The translations under genes and the position numbers were made by a program. Source: Acanthochlamys bracteata (Eukaryota; Streptophyta; Magnoliopsida; Pandanales; Velloziaceae). Taken from it: a DNA stretch of 64,000 bases. Location of the stretch: NCBI GenBank assembly GCA_019914995.1, contig CM034130.1, forward strand, positions 5,580,001 to 5,644,000, read 5' to 3'. The notes beneath the pieces were generated by a model that was not told the origin of the DNA, ran no database searches, and was given only the letters and a program-made list of their open reading frames with translations. Position 1 is the first letter of the stretch, and each line of letters begins with the position of its first letter. Positions 1 through 11,045 of this stretch are shown piece by piece.

Positions 1-566
1 AGAAGTTTAATATTGGAAATATTGGTGTACAATCAGGTCTTCACACGTGCTTTGCAGTTGTATAAAATAACATAACTTTATATTTCTATAATCTATACTT
101 TCTTTGCATGGCTCTGAAGACAGTTAATTTCCAAGCTTGAGATAATATTCTAATAACAAATTTAAACTGACGTAGAACTTATAAAAGAATTTGTAGTACA
201 ATGAAGAAGAAGATTAAAGGCAGGTATGTAGCAAGCCTTAATTTCCATGTAATTCTTATGGATTCCAATCTCTTCCAATTCTTATATATTCCACTGATAT
301 TTTTGTTAGAGATTCTCAAGATTTATTAAACTTTCTAAGAGGGATCGTAGAAGATTTATCATATTTTAGTGATCCGTTTGTTATTGTTGTTCCTGCTCTG
401 TTGGAGATCTCACAAACAGTTGCGGGTTGCAGAGGCCTACGAATATTGAGGTGTTAAGACTTGACCGATGGAAGGAAATCAAAGAGCCATGAGCTATATA
501 CTCCTTATATAATACATGTTTGGTCAAAACATTTATACAAATTTTCGAATATAATCAGAGTATTCA
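1..566. other. Non-coding flank, nothing recognised
   Basis: No open frame with family resemblance, no RNA gene and no clear repeat boundary is visible. It is AT-rich intergenic sequence that ends at the 5-bp direct repeat ATTCA flanking the next element. Confidence 0.5.
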
Positions 567-3060
567 TGTCAAGACCCAAAACTAAACCTTAATCGGCACT
601 GGACTAAATCGAGTCCAGACAAGGCCCAAATTTGGCCCAATCCAATAAGCCTGACTCAAAAACTCAATAAAACTAACTTGTCAATATTCGAAAAATTTCG
701 ATACAATCTTCTCTAAAAACTTAATAGGGAGAACCTGTACAAATAATAATAATTATACTTATCATTAAAAATCCAAAACAAGAAAAACGAACAGCATAAA
801 AATCATTTTTACAAACAAAATACTACTAGTGGCTACCGGTAGCCGTAACACCTATTACAATCCAAAAAAAAAAAACCATCGCAATACCACATACAATAAA
901 GTACAAGAAAAGTCAATATCCTTCAAGGATTACAGAGCTAACTACATGCCAAAAGATTTATAAAATATTCTCCGTACGCTCTCCGTCCAGCAATATCGAG
1001 TCAAATCAGCGCCCGCTAGCTTCTGACCTATCTGGAGGAGGCCAAAAAGAGAAAAGAGGGTGAGTCCAGTCTCAGTGAGGTAAAATAGCAAAATGCTCAA
1101 TTTAGATAATGCATTAAGTAGGCATTATAGTACTATCTACATGAAGTAGATGCAACGATAGATCAGATCAGATTCTACTAAATCCTGAATCGTCCCACAA
1201 CGACTCAGTTCTTAGCAGAGATATACGATAATATAAAACAATATTGTGCGACACTCTCAAGGCTATAATATATATATACATATATATAGTGCACCAATGC
1301 AAGCAAATATATATAATGAAGTGTGCGGATGCATCAAGTGTAACAATCATACAACATAGACGATCGAGTGAGATCACATCTCCAACTCACATCATGCTAT
1401 CGGGTATATCATACAAGCATACATACGTAATACTTTTATATATATCAAATCACAGGTAAGCTCGGTGCGCAGTATATCCTGAGATCCACCGACAAGCAAT
1501 ATTATCACAGTTCGGTCCCCAGTATGTCTTGAGACCCACGGGCAATCCATATCTTATAACTCGATGCCCAGTATGTCCTGGGACCTATCGGCTATCCATA
1601 TATTTCGGTGCCTAGTATCTCCTGAGACCCACCGTATCAATATCTCATTCAAGCATACATAATATAATAGGTTATGACAGTACCTGTTAGGTTCTGCATT
1701 GTCCCATACCAATGCAGTTCCTAACAAGTAGATGCAATATAATAGGTTTTCACTCAATGAACATGCTATGCCAAATACCTTCAATGCTATCGTGATTATA
1801 CTTATGCATATATGAAAAAAAAATATTGACATATATATAGCATATTCTCATAATTATGCCACATAGTCTACAATATGCAAACATGTTAGTACTAACTATA
1901 AACATGATGTGAAATAAATCTAAGCATGTACAGGTATATATAGCATGAAGGATAAATCATAATATATAACGAGAATGGCAAAGTACGCCAGAATTTTCAA
2001 AATGAATGCTACCTGTGCCGAAAGTCTAACGTTAATTTAGGAAAAAAAAGTGGCACGGTAACCCTCACCTGTAGTCCAAGCAAGTATTTATATCAACTGT
2101 CAACTCTAAGCCGCACCGTCTGAATTCAAGTCACTCATACCACCTAACGTGCATACGGGCATATTCAATAATAAGCACGTTAATGAAAGCTAAATCAAAT
2201 ACTTGTAATAAATATCTAAATAAGTTTGAGTCCAAGGTTCAATAGCATACAGTGAACCATTCTAGAATTTCATTCGTTCAACGGTTTATTCAAATTCCTA
2301 ATCCACTACACAATAAGTACTAACTAATGAATCCAAGAAGCTTATCGACGAGGTGAGACGATCGAATGCTAAAACGACTTGAATCGGCAACAAGTCGCGT
2401 ATTTTCAATCCAATGATTTCCTAAATCGAAACGAATTAATAATTCATCTAACAATAATTACAAATACACGAAGCAAGTATTTTTAACTCACCTAACCAAG
2501 TCGCTGGAAAGTTCGCCGGATTTCGGCGAGCTAGGGTTCCGGCCAAGTGCGTTCAAAGCAGTAAAAATGACCAACACTGCTAGTAGAATCCAATGGAATA
2601 GACTACGAGCTTCAATTTTGTCGACGGCGGCCGAAATTGACGAAATAACGTCCGGCGGCGAACTCATACAAAATCAACTAACGGAGCTGAAAATCAACGC
2701 AAATAAATGAGAAAAAAGACTTAGCAAGTTAAGGGGTTCTAACTACTTACCCTCGCCGGAATGCCGGCAAAATGGCCGGACAAATTTTTAAAATTTGTCC
2801 TGCACGCCGTAGCTCGCCAGAATTGATAAGGATTACCGGAAATGAGGAGGAGGATAGCTTGAGAAGATGAAATGAAGTGAATATCGTCGGAGAGAGGTTG
2901 ATTTCACGCCGGAGAGAAGCCGGAGCAGTGGGGCTGATGAGTTCGGGTAGAGCAGTGAGGAAGGAAGAAGAAAGAAAAAATAAAAACAAAAGATATTGCA
3001 TATTAGGGCCACTATTTTTTACAATAGCTTTCTGCAGCCCACAAAGTTATAGTTATTATA
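567..3060. mobile_element. Solo LTR (about 2.5 kb), probably Gypsy-type
   Basis: A ~2.49-kb block starts with TGTCAAGACCC and ends in a TATTATA-like terminus. It is flanked on both sides by the direct repeat ATTCA (562-566 and 3061-3065), the 5-bp footprint expected of an LTR retrotransposon. A diverged relative lies at 40552-43116. Shared landmarks, in the same order, include the AATAAGC(C/T)GA stretch near the start, a block around 'tctcagtga', 'cggtaaccctcacct', and 'gactcacct/aactcacct' near the end. No gag-pol sequence adjoins it, so it is best read as a solo LTR left by recombination. Family assignment is inference from general familiarity with long plant LTRs beginning TGTCA. It contains no real gene; the short open frames inside are chance. 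Confidence 0.6.
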
Positions 3061-3065
3061 ATTCA

Positions 3066-5400
3066 ACAGTAGCCAGCAATTATCTTCACTCTTCTGCGGA
3101 TCGCTAGATAATATAAATAATTTAAATATATTTTAATCTATACATTTCACCTAATTTTAAAATTAATTCTTAAAATAATTAACTTATTTAACCAATTGAT
3201 AACTGTTTTTTTAACTGTCGTTCCCACAGTTTCTACTATAAGTATATTTTTTTAAAAATGAGTTTTGCAAAATAAATTTTATAAATGTAAAGTTTGAAAA
3301 GAGGTGAATAATTTTGCCGGAGTGGTAATTAAAACATGCATCGTGAAATGAAAACATGCATCATGAAAGTAGAGCAATGCTAATCATAAAACAAAAATGT
3401 CATTATCAATGGTTATTTGACATTTGATACAAAGTAATCAATTACAATAAACGCGTCAATCAATCTATACTACTAGTAGAATATAAATTACTAAAATATT
3501 CTGAAAATAAATGCACCACAGCACTTTCAAAATATATAAACAGTTTTTAAATATGTATGAATATTTTGCTAAAATCTATTACCCAAAATTATATGTCAGA
3601 TTTGCTTTCCATCTTTGTATTTGAAAAATTATTATTGACTTCCCCTAACATTAGCACAGTCTGTGTTAGCTTAGACGTCCCAAAGTCTAAGTATAAAGTA
3701 GTAAATCGTGTTGCAGCTAGTCTATTAAATCTCTCCCTTTTGCAAAATGTCTTAACATAGAAATTAATAGATTTCCTCCATAAATATATGTTATAATTCT
3801 CTTCCTTTGAATCTTCAATTTATTCTTGAAATTTTTCATAATGAGGTCAATACAATGGATAACATAAGGTATCTAATATAATTTTTTTTTTTTGTACATC
3901 AAACTGTTTCCTGCTGCTCTATTAATTTGTAGTATTGTCAACATTCATTTGTATAATATATTTCTCTCCGACACTTGTTCTCTAAATATCATCTAACTTA
4001 TCAAAAATCTTATATATTATTTTAAAAATATCAGAAGTATCAATATATGAAAAAAGTTTATTTTGAACTATTCACCTAAAAAGTGCATATAAATTATAAA
4101 ATAATTATTTTTTTCTGTTCTTCTTTATACTCCTTAGACAAATTCTTTGCAGGAGACTTTTTCCAACCAGGTCTTCTCATGATAAAAACGGCCTAAGTGC
4201 ACAACCATACCTACAAAACAACTGAAATAATTTTTAAATTTTTTATTTTTTACACAACTAAAACGAATTGTACTTGCAAAAAATATTAGCTATTTGTCGA
4301 GAGCATTCTTCTCACAGCTCTTTTTTTATCAATTGATTGATGATTATTTGTGTGCTTGGAATCATAGGATACCTTTTAGTAAATATACTCATCACTTCAT
4401 TTTGCTTTGAAATTTACTGTATCCTTTCATCCCTAATCTTTGATGTCAAGTATATTCCTGCATTTTTGGGCCGGTTCTTGTTAAAATGCTTATCCACCTA
4501 GATATTATGAAAATAAATTTTAAAGTATTATTTTCAGCTTAAACTATCAATTTTTTTATTGTATTATATTAAATAATGTCTCCTTAATTAAAAATTTTTA
4601 TTAGTACTATGTTATACACAACATTAAGAATTCTATTCTAGCAAAACAATTAATTGATCAAAAGCTATTTGATATCGAAAGTGAAATGTGCCTTATAATT
4701 TGGGTGTATTTTTTATTATACTGAAAGTTAGTTATTAAAAAGTGAGTTATTATAAATAATATTATTAGAAGTGAGTTTAATATTTATATTTTTTTATAAA
4801 AAAAAGTAAGCTGGAAGTAATTTTGTGTATTGATTTATATAGATGAAAGTGAGTTACATATAACTTTTTAATAAAAAGAAGTAAATTGTAAGGATGAAAT
4901 AACACACCCTTGGGTTTCTTTTGTCATTACATCCTAAAGATTTCTATTGATTTATGAGAAAGTTAGTTGATGATTAGCTTACTGCTACGAGGTTTTCGCT
5001 TCCTATAAGAGATAAAGAGGATTTGAATTGTAGTGCCTGAATAGATATGAAATACAAAATTCGTTTGACAATATAAGGAAGATACAAGTTTATATAGCTG
5101 TGTTTGCATCTGTTAAAATTTGCAAAATCAAATTGTAAAACGGAATTAAATATTGAATTGAGTTGACCTAATTTACATAACAAACATTTTAAAAAAGTTC
5201 GCCAAATATAATATCAACGGCTCATATTCAATAAAGATTAAAAAAAGAAAAGGGGAAGTGGGTCTTGATTGCCAATTCTCATATAGAGGTGTGAAATTGC
5301 AAAACAACACTTGGTGTAGGAGTTGGCAGCGTGGCTCGTTGAGGTGGGGAGAGTTGGGTAATCTTATTTAATCCTGAGATAGGTTTCTAAACTCTTTCCA
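3066..5400. other. AT-rich intergenic DNA
   Basis: Long A/T tracts and short chance frames only. No protein family, RNA gene or clean repeat boundary could be identified. Confidence 0.45.
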
Positions 5401-5640
5401 GAATCCGTTTGGTTTAACGTTTTTTAATTTTACATTTTATATTTTTTAATATATATTTTATAAATATTTAAAAAATTTATTTAAAAATATAAAAATTTTA
5501 TGTAATAAAATTTTTATTTTATATTTTTATTATTTTTTATGAAATAGAAAAATAAAACTTATTTTAAAAATTAATAAAAATATATTCTATTTTAAAAAAA
5601 TTTTATTTCATAAATACTTTCAAATACCTACTCAATTATT
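5400..5640. repeat. AT-rich MITE family, copy 1
   Basis: A ~240-bp AT-rich unit. It has the same internal order as copies near 6180-6410, 50460-50720, 50900-51125 and 60890-61140: a run like 'tatattttataaatattta', then 'aaaatttatttaaaaat', then a point resembling 'aaattctacgtaatgaaat', then poly-T/A blocks, ending near 'catttc..aatac'. The ends are G/C-containing inverted motifs ('ccgtttggttt' on the left, 'actttcaaatacctactc' on the right). It is probably a non-autonomous DNA element. Confidence 0.5.
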
Positions 5641-6179
5641 TACATATCCGAAGTTTGGGGATGCTTCATATTCCTATTTCAGAATTTATTTCTATTGTTC
5701 CTAAACAATAAATTTTTAATATTTTATTTTTGTTTTTTTAAGAAATATGAATAAAATAAGTCTTATAGAATTTATATATCTATATATTTATTATTTTGTA
5801 AAACTAAAAAGAAACTCAGTTTAAAAAATAATTTATTTTTAGTAACCCTAAATAACTTCTAAAAGTTTTAATGTATTACTTTGAACGCTTTATTCAATTG
5901 GATGTTATATTGTTGAAGGGAAATTATGAAAGCTGAGAAAATAGAGGAAAAACAGTGTGGGTAGCATTCGATGCTTTATTTATAAATCCGCTTCTAGTAT
6001 AATTAATTTTATTAGATAAATTAACTTATGATCTACTAAGACCGCACCCTACTTAGATCATATTAGATTTGATCTACTCCAGCTAAAATTTTATTTTATG
6101 TACTTTTTAATTTTCTAAAATTTTCCATTCACATTTCATACAAACTCATGCTCATTTGGCAAAGCCTTCTAATAAAGCA

Positions 6180-6410
6180 ATTTTTTTATTTTTCAATTTA
6201 TGTTTTTCAATTTATTTTTTATAAATATTTAGAAAATTTATTTATAAATTTAGAAAGTATAAAAAAGTTCTACGAAATAAAATTATTTTATTATTTATTT
6301 TTATTATTATTTTGATAAAAATAATAAAGTTCATTTAGAAAAAATAAAATATTCTTAATTTTAGAAAAATTATTTCAAAAATACTTTCAAACGTACTCTC
6401 AAAGTTATGC
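6180..6410. repeat. AT-rich MITE family, copy 2
   Basis: Same internal order as the 5400-5640 copy, including 'atttagaaaatttattt', 'aaagttctacgaaataaaat' and a right end with 'atactttcaaacgtactctc'. No coding content. Confidence 0.45.
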
Positions 6411-6639
6411 TCAGATGAACCTCTTTGGACATTCAAACTTATGCTAAGATCAATCTATAACACACATTCACTAAATTGACCATTCTTGCATTACATTTAA
6501 TCTTTTTGTATTCTACATTTAAAATAAAGTTCACATTCCAGTAAAGTATATATAAAAATAAGAGTCTGAAAAAATCTTATCTCACCACAATAAAAAGCAA
6601 TAATATGGACTAAATATATTCATTGCTATTGAAAAATCT

Positions 6640-7035
6640 GATCGCAGCTACTATTAGAGGCAAGAAACCACCAGTTGCAAAATCGATCGCTAAAACGCTA
6701 GTTAATGAAAGTAATAATGACTTGCTGGTCACCAATATTCAAAGCAACATTGACGAAAAAGAACTAATCGCTATTGTTAATAATGATTGAGTCAAACTAG
6801 TCAATATTATTGACGCATTAGCGACCACCAACTAGTTGGTAGCTAATGAAGGAAGTAGCGACTAACAAGATGCTAGTCGCTACTTCTTCTAGTAGTGACC
6901 AACATGTGTGGGTCACTACTTCTAATAGCAAAGACCGAACCTGTGCAGGTCGCTACTACTTAGCGGAGTAACACTCAATACATGCTGGTCGCTACTATGC
7001 TAAGTAGTAGCGACTGGCAATGTGCGAGTTGCTAC
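6640..7035. repeat. Block of AGTAGCGAC/GTCGCTACT motifs, CACTA-type subterminal region
   Basis: About eight copies of a 9-bp motif occur in both orientations between 6850 and 7035 (AGTAGCGAC, GTCGCTACT and one-base variants), preceded by looser versions from 6640. Dense short motifs in both orientations are characteristic of the subterminal regions of plant CACTA (En/Spm-like) transposons, where the transposase-associated protein binds. A possible terminus is 'caccacaataaaa' at about 6583. I could not find the partner end, so only one end may be preserved. Confidence 0.45.
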
Positions 7036-7039
7036 TACT

Positions 7040-7440
7040 TTCTTTAAAAACTTTAAAATTTTATATTAAAAATATAAAAATGTATAATATAAATTGTACA
7101 TATAAAAATTCAAAATACTAACAATATATTTATAAATATTCACTAAATTAAATAAATTTTAAATATTTTACATTAGTTATCATAATACAAAACTCATAAT
7201 ACATAATTATTTTTATAATATAATTTCAATAATATTAATCAATGTTGGTTTCCTACCAGATATAGTTATCAATACTCATTTTTATATAAGCACCAACATC
7301 GATCATGTGTTTGAAACAAAAAAAAAAAATATGTTTTTAAAAAAATTACAATATATAGCAAATTTATAATAATATAGTATAAACAATTGAAAACACAATT
7401 TCACATCTAGTTCAATCGCCCTAACTTTAATGCAAATCCG
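7040..7440. other. AT-rich sequence between repeat blocks
   Basis: No gene. It leads into the tandem array and may be internal sequence of the element whose end is suggested at 6583-7035. Confidence 0.3.
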
Positions 7441-8025
7441 CTTCTTTGTATAAGTCACTATCACTAAGACGATCATGTATGCGTAGGTTTTGCAGCTTTT
7501 TTATACTTTTTTAAATTTTGACCTTTTAAGTTATTATAAAGCTCAAATTTCTATAAAAATTTTAATAATGCATAAATGCTAGAACTCACTCGTCCTATCT
7601 ACGAATTTAATTCCGTTTTATCTTACAAGTCACTCACTATGACGGTCGTGTATGTATAGGTTTCATGATCTTTCGACATTTTTTTTCTATATTTTGACCC
7701 ATTAAATTGTTATGAAGTTAAGTTTTCGAAATAAAAATCTTTAAAATTTATAAATGCCTTTAACTCACTCATCTTATCTCCGAATGCGCTCCTGTTTCCT
7801 CCTATAAGTCACTCTTGCTAAGGCGATCATGTATGCGTAGGTTTCATGGCCTTTCGATAGTTTTTCTAAATTCTGACACCTTAAATTATTATAAAACTAA
7901 TTCTTATATATAAGAGTTTTAATAATGTATAAATACTTCTAATTCACTCATGTTATATCTAAATGTAATTTTGTTTCTTCATACAATTCACTCTCATCGA
8001 GGCAGTCGTATAGGTGCAGATCTTG
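7440..8025. repeat. Tandem array, unit about 178 bp (left part)
   Basis: Successive units share the anchor AAGTCACT at 7452, 7627 and 7807 (AATTCACT at 7985), a spacing of 175-180 bp. Each unit then has a 'gacgatcatgtatgcgtagg'-type stretch, a 'ctttcgat' stretch, 'ttttgacc.cttaaatt', 'ataaaaattttaataatg' and 'aactcactc.tcctat'. The units are diverged, so the array is old. It stops abruptly at about 8025, where an unrelated dispersed repeat begins, and resumes at 8706. Confidence 0.75.
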
Positions 8026-8410
8026 CGGGTCTCCATGCTAAAAGAATTGATTAACTTTTTAAAAATTAGCATCTCCCACTTATAAGTACATACATATTCC
8101 AACATCTAGCTAATGAGAGATTATTAAGGGGTGTGGGTTGTTGAGCCCAACAAGCCAAGATCTATTTTGCCAAACCCAAAATGAGTTGCTGGAACAACTA
8201 CATGTTAGCTTACTCGTTTTTTGTTGGGCATCATCTAGGCCCTTACACTACTGATTTAATCCAAACCTACAAAACTAGTTCGTTTTTCATTCGAACACAC
8301 AAAAATGTACACGCTATTAATTTAGGTCTAGCCCAATTTGGAAGCCCAATAATCTTTCCCCAAACAAACGACATATGGTTCCATCCCACCAGACTTTAAT
8401 ACTAATTATA
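8026..8410. repeat. Dispersed ~385-bp repeat, copy 1
   Basis: Landmarks in order are: 'aaaag.attga', 'acttataagta', 'attaag', 'ggttgttgagcccaacaag', 'gagttgctgg', and 'ttggaagcccaat' near the end. The same order recurs at 8411-8703, 9526-9918 and 9919-10260. The open frame inside (8181-8399) is this repeat and shows no protein similarity I can recognise. Family unknown. Confidence 0.6.
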
Positions 8411-8703
8411 ATATCGGATCCTCATATTAAAAGGATTGACTAATCTCATAGAAATTAACATTCCCTTATAAGCACATATTTATTTCAGCACCCCGTCAAA
8501 ATGAAATTATTAATAGGCGTGGGTTGTTAATCCCATCAAGCCAAGATCTATTCGGCCAAACTAAAGGCGAGTTGTTGGGCCACCATACAAGCCCATACAC
8601 TACTAAGCCGGCCATAATTCACCAAAGTAGTTCCTTTTTCATTCAGATCCACCAAGCCATATATGCTACTAATCCGGATTTAATCCAACTTGGAGGCCCA
8701 ACA
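8411..8703. repeat. Dispersed ~385-bp repeat, copy 2 (shortened)
   Basis: Follows copy 1 directly, starting 'ggatcctcatattaaaagg', and ends with 'ttggaggcccaacaaa'. The 178-bp tandem array restarts immediately afterwards, so copies 1 and 2 together look like an insertion into that array. Confidence 0.6.
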
Positions 8704-8960
8704 AAATTGTTATGAAGTTAGGTTTTCAAAATAAAATTTAATAATGTATAAATTCTTCTACCTCAAACTCATCCTATGTTCAATTGAAATTGCGTTTATC
8801 TTGTAAGTCACTATAACAGAATTGTTGTGTAGACTTAGGTTTCGCAGCTTTTCAATGCTTTTTGTAAATTTTGACTCCTTAAGTTATTGTAAAGATAAAG
8901 GTTTCTATATAAAAATTTTAATAATGCATAAATATTTCTAACTCACTCGTCCTACGTAAC
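8704..8960. repeat. Tandem array, unit about 178 bp (right part)
   Basis: Resumes the array seen at 7440-8025: 'attgttatgaagttaggtttt', then AAGTCACT at 8805, then the 'ttaataatgcataaat' and 'aactcactcgtcctacg' stretches. After this the periodicity is lost. Confidence 0.65.
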
Positions 8961-9525
8961 TTTAAAATAATGCTTGTACTAAACATAATTATAATAAAAT
9001 TCAGTATACAATAAAATTTAAATAAAAAATTTGTTAACATGATAAAATATTACTTGCAAAACTATCGCTTGATTATTTACCTTGCATAAACTTCACCATT
9101 TCATAAGATAGTTGAACTGCTTTTGCTGCAGTTCTAATTGTTACCCAAGTACGCTAGATCTGTCGGTTAATCCCTCTCTTTCTTATTTTCTCTTTTTAAC
9201 TGTTTCTCAAACTTGCTAACTTTAGATGAGCTACTGTCGTTACGCGGTGGTTTAGGTGTAGGTCCCCAACTACAGTAATATCCACGTACACTTCTTAAAC
9301 CATTTTGCACTACTATTTTTATATTTTTTCTATAATTTATAAAATTATTATAACGAAACTTAGTAGAGTATAACAACGACATTTAAAACTTTACTTATAT
9401 AGTTACTCCGTGTTCTTCTGAACTCCATTCATCACTTGTTTTTGTATACGCAATCTTATATTTTTCTAATGGCCCAACATTCTGTATTGTAGATATACTT
9501 ATCTTCTGAATACAAATGTGATTTT
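8961..9525. other. Non-coding spacer
   Basis: An Arg/Lys-rich open frame on the - strand (9167-9382) has no recognisable motif. Nothing else is supported. Confidence 0.35.
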
Positions 9526-9918
9526 AGGATCGCATCCCTACACTAAAAGGACTGACCAATTTTTTAGGGGTTAGCAATTTCCACTTATAAGTATATATCC
9601 ATTTCAGTACCTAACCATGTGGGACTATTAAAGGACGTGGACGGTTAAGCCCACAAAGTCATGGTTCAGTTGGCCTAATTCAACGCGAGTTGCTGGCTTA
9701 CTTTCAAATTAGCTAACTCACTTTCAAATTAACATCTCAGACCCTACGCTACTAATCTGATTCTAATCCACCAACCTAATCCATCTTCACTTGAGCCAAC
9801 TAAGCCATACATGCTACTAACCAAGGCCTAACCTAACTTGGAGGCCTAACAGTCTCCCCCAGCAACATGTCGGGTAGCTTCATTCCATCGAACTTTAATA
9901 CCATTTATATGATCAGAT
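9526..9918. repeat. Dispersed ~385-bp repeat, copy 3, best preserved
   Basis: Starts 'ggatcgcatccctacactaaa' and contains 'ccacttataagtatata', 'ccatgtgggactatta', 'ggttaagcccacaa' and 'cttggaggcctaacagtc'. On the - strand it holds GTCCCACATGG followed by TATATACTTATAA, which resembles the arrangement of plant snRNA promoters (see findings). Confidence 0.6.
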
Positions 9919-10260
9919 CCCCACACTAAAAAGATTGATAAATTTCTAATGGATTAGCATCTTTCACTTATAAGTATATACCCATTTCAGCATCCAGTCA
10001 ATGTGAAACTATTAAGGAGTGGGCGGTTAAGCCTACAAGACCAGGGTCTATTTGGGTCAACCGAAGGTGAGTTGCTGGCCCACCTTCAATTTAGCTAATT
10101 CATTTTTTATTTTGACACCATCTCAGATCCCCACAAAACTAATTTGGCCCTAACCCATCAAAATAGTCCGTCTTTCATTGGTGCGTATTAAGCCCTACAT
10201 GTTACTAACCCAGGTCTAGCCTAATTTAGTGGCCCAATAGCTATCTCCACGATATGATCG
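9919..10260. repeat. Dispersed ~385-bp repeat, copy 4
   Basis: Directly follows copy 3, starting 'gatccccacactaaaaag'. It carries the same series of landmarks ('cacttataagtatata', 'caatgtgaaactatt', 'ggttaagcctacaag', 'tagtggcccaatag'). The four copies lie as two adjacent pairs. Confidence 0.6.
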
Positions 10261-11045
10261 AGTTGACTACTTCGAAACTTTTTCGACCTTCTTGACTCAT
10301 CCTATAAAATAATATTTAATTAATCAATTGTAAAAGCCTACTTTTATGGAGATCGTAAAAATTACATTCAGCGTAAATTCAGAACCACCAAAATATATTG
10401 TATAGATTAACCCAATTAGAAAGTCTAGCATTCTCAATAAATTTTTTTGGTGGATTAGCCCTACCGTTCTCGCCACGTCCCATTTTGCTATAATATTTGT
10501 GTGTTCTATTCTCCTGTCTTATACTAACCTTTTCCTAATTTATACAAGTAGCATCTCTAAACTGGACTTGCAAATTCTATTTCAAAACTTTTTTATAAAA
10601 GAAAATATAACTTTAGCTAGTAAAAGCTTTTATACAAATGAAAATTTTTTATGGTATATTAATAGGATACGACTAGACGGGCTCATATAGTTTTAATGAC
10701 TCCTGATATGTTTTTCATTAACTATGTCCGTCCTTCAGCATCTATCGGAGCATGAGAGCGAATCAATATACCGTCCTCTCTAATAAGCCACTCTAAGTTC
10801 AAGCCAAATGGCACTCCATCGACGTTAAATTGTATAATTATAGTCTATTCTCTCTCAGTATAATTATGTGATACTACTGCACAGATGATCCCATGCTGCA
10901 AGTCTTGGTAGGTGGATCTTTTCATATAATAGTGGTCTTTAATCATCTCTTAATAGAGAATCAAACCTATCAATTTTATCATTATTCTCTGATTCTTGAT
11001 TAGTATGTTCCTCATAATCTGTTTCAATGAACACACTTCTACTGA
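10261..11045. other. Spacer left of the Copia fossil
   Basis: No gene is recognised. The left limit and 5' LTR of the Copia fossil could not be located in this stretch. Confidence 0.35.

Noticed and set aside
8181-8715. Two open frames of 60-70 aa with similar sequence
   Set aside because: Their similarity comes from two copies of the dispersed ~385-bp repeat rather than from a protein family.
7440-8960. CRISPR-like array
   Set aside because: The units are ~178 bp, diverged throughout and lack short identical repeats with unique spacers; the context is a plant nuclear genome.
9167-9382. Basic 71-aa open frame on the - strand
   Set aside because: No recognisable motif, no splice or promoter context, and it lies among repeats.
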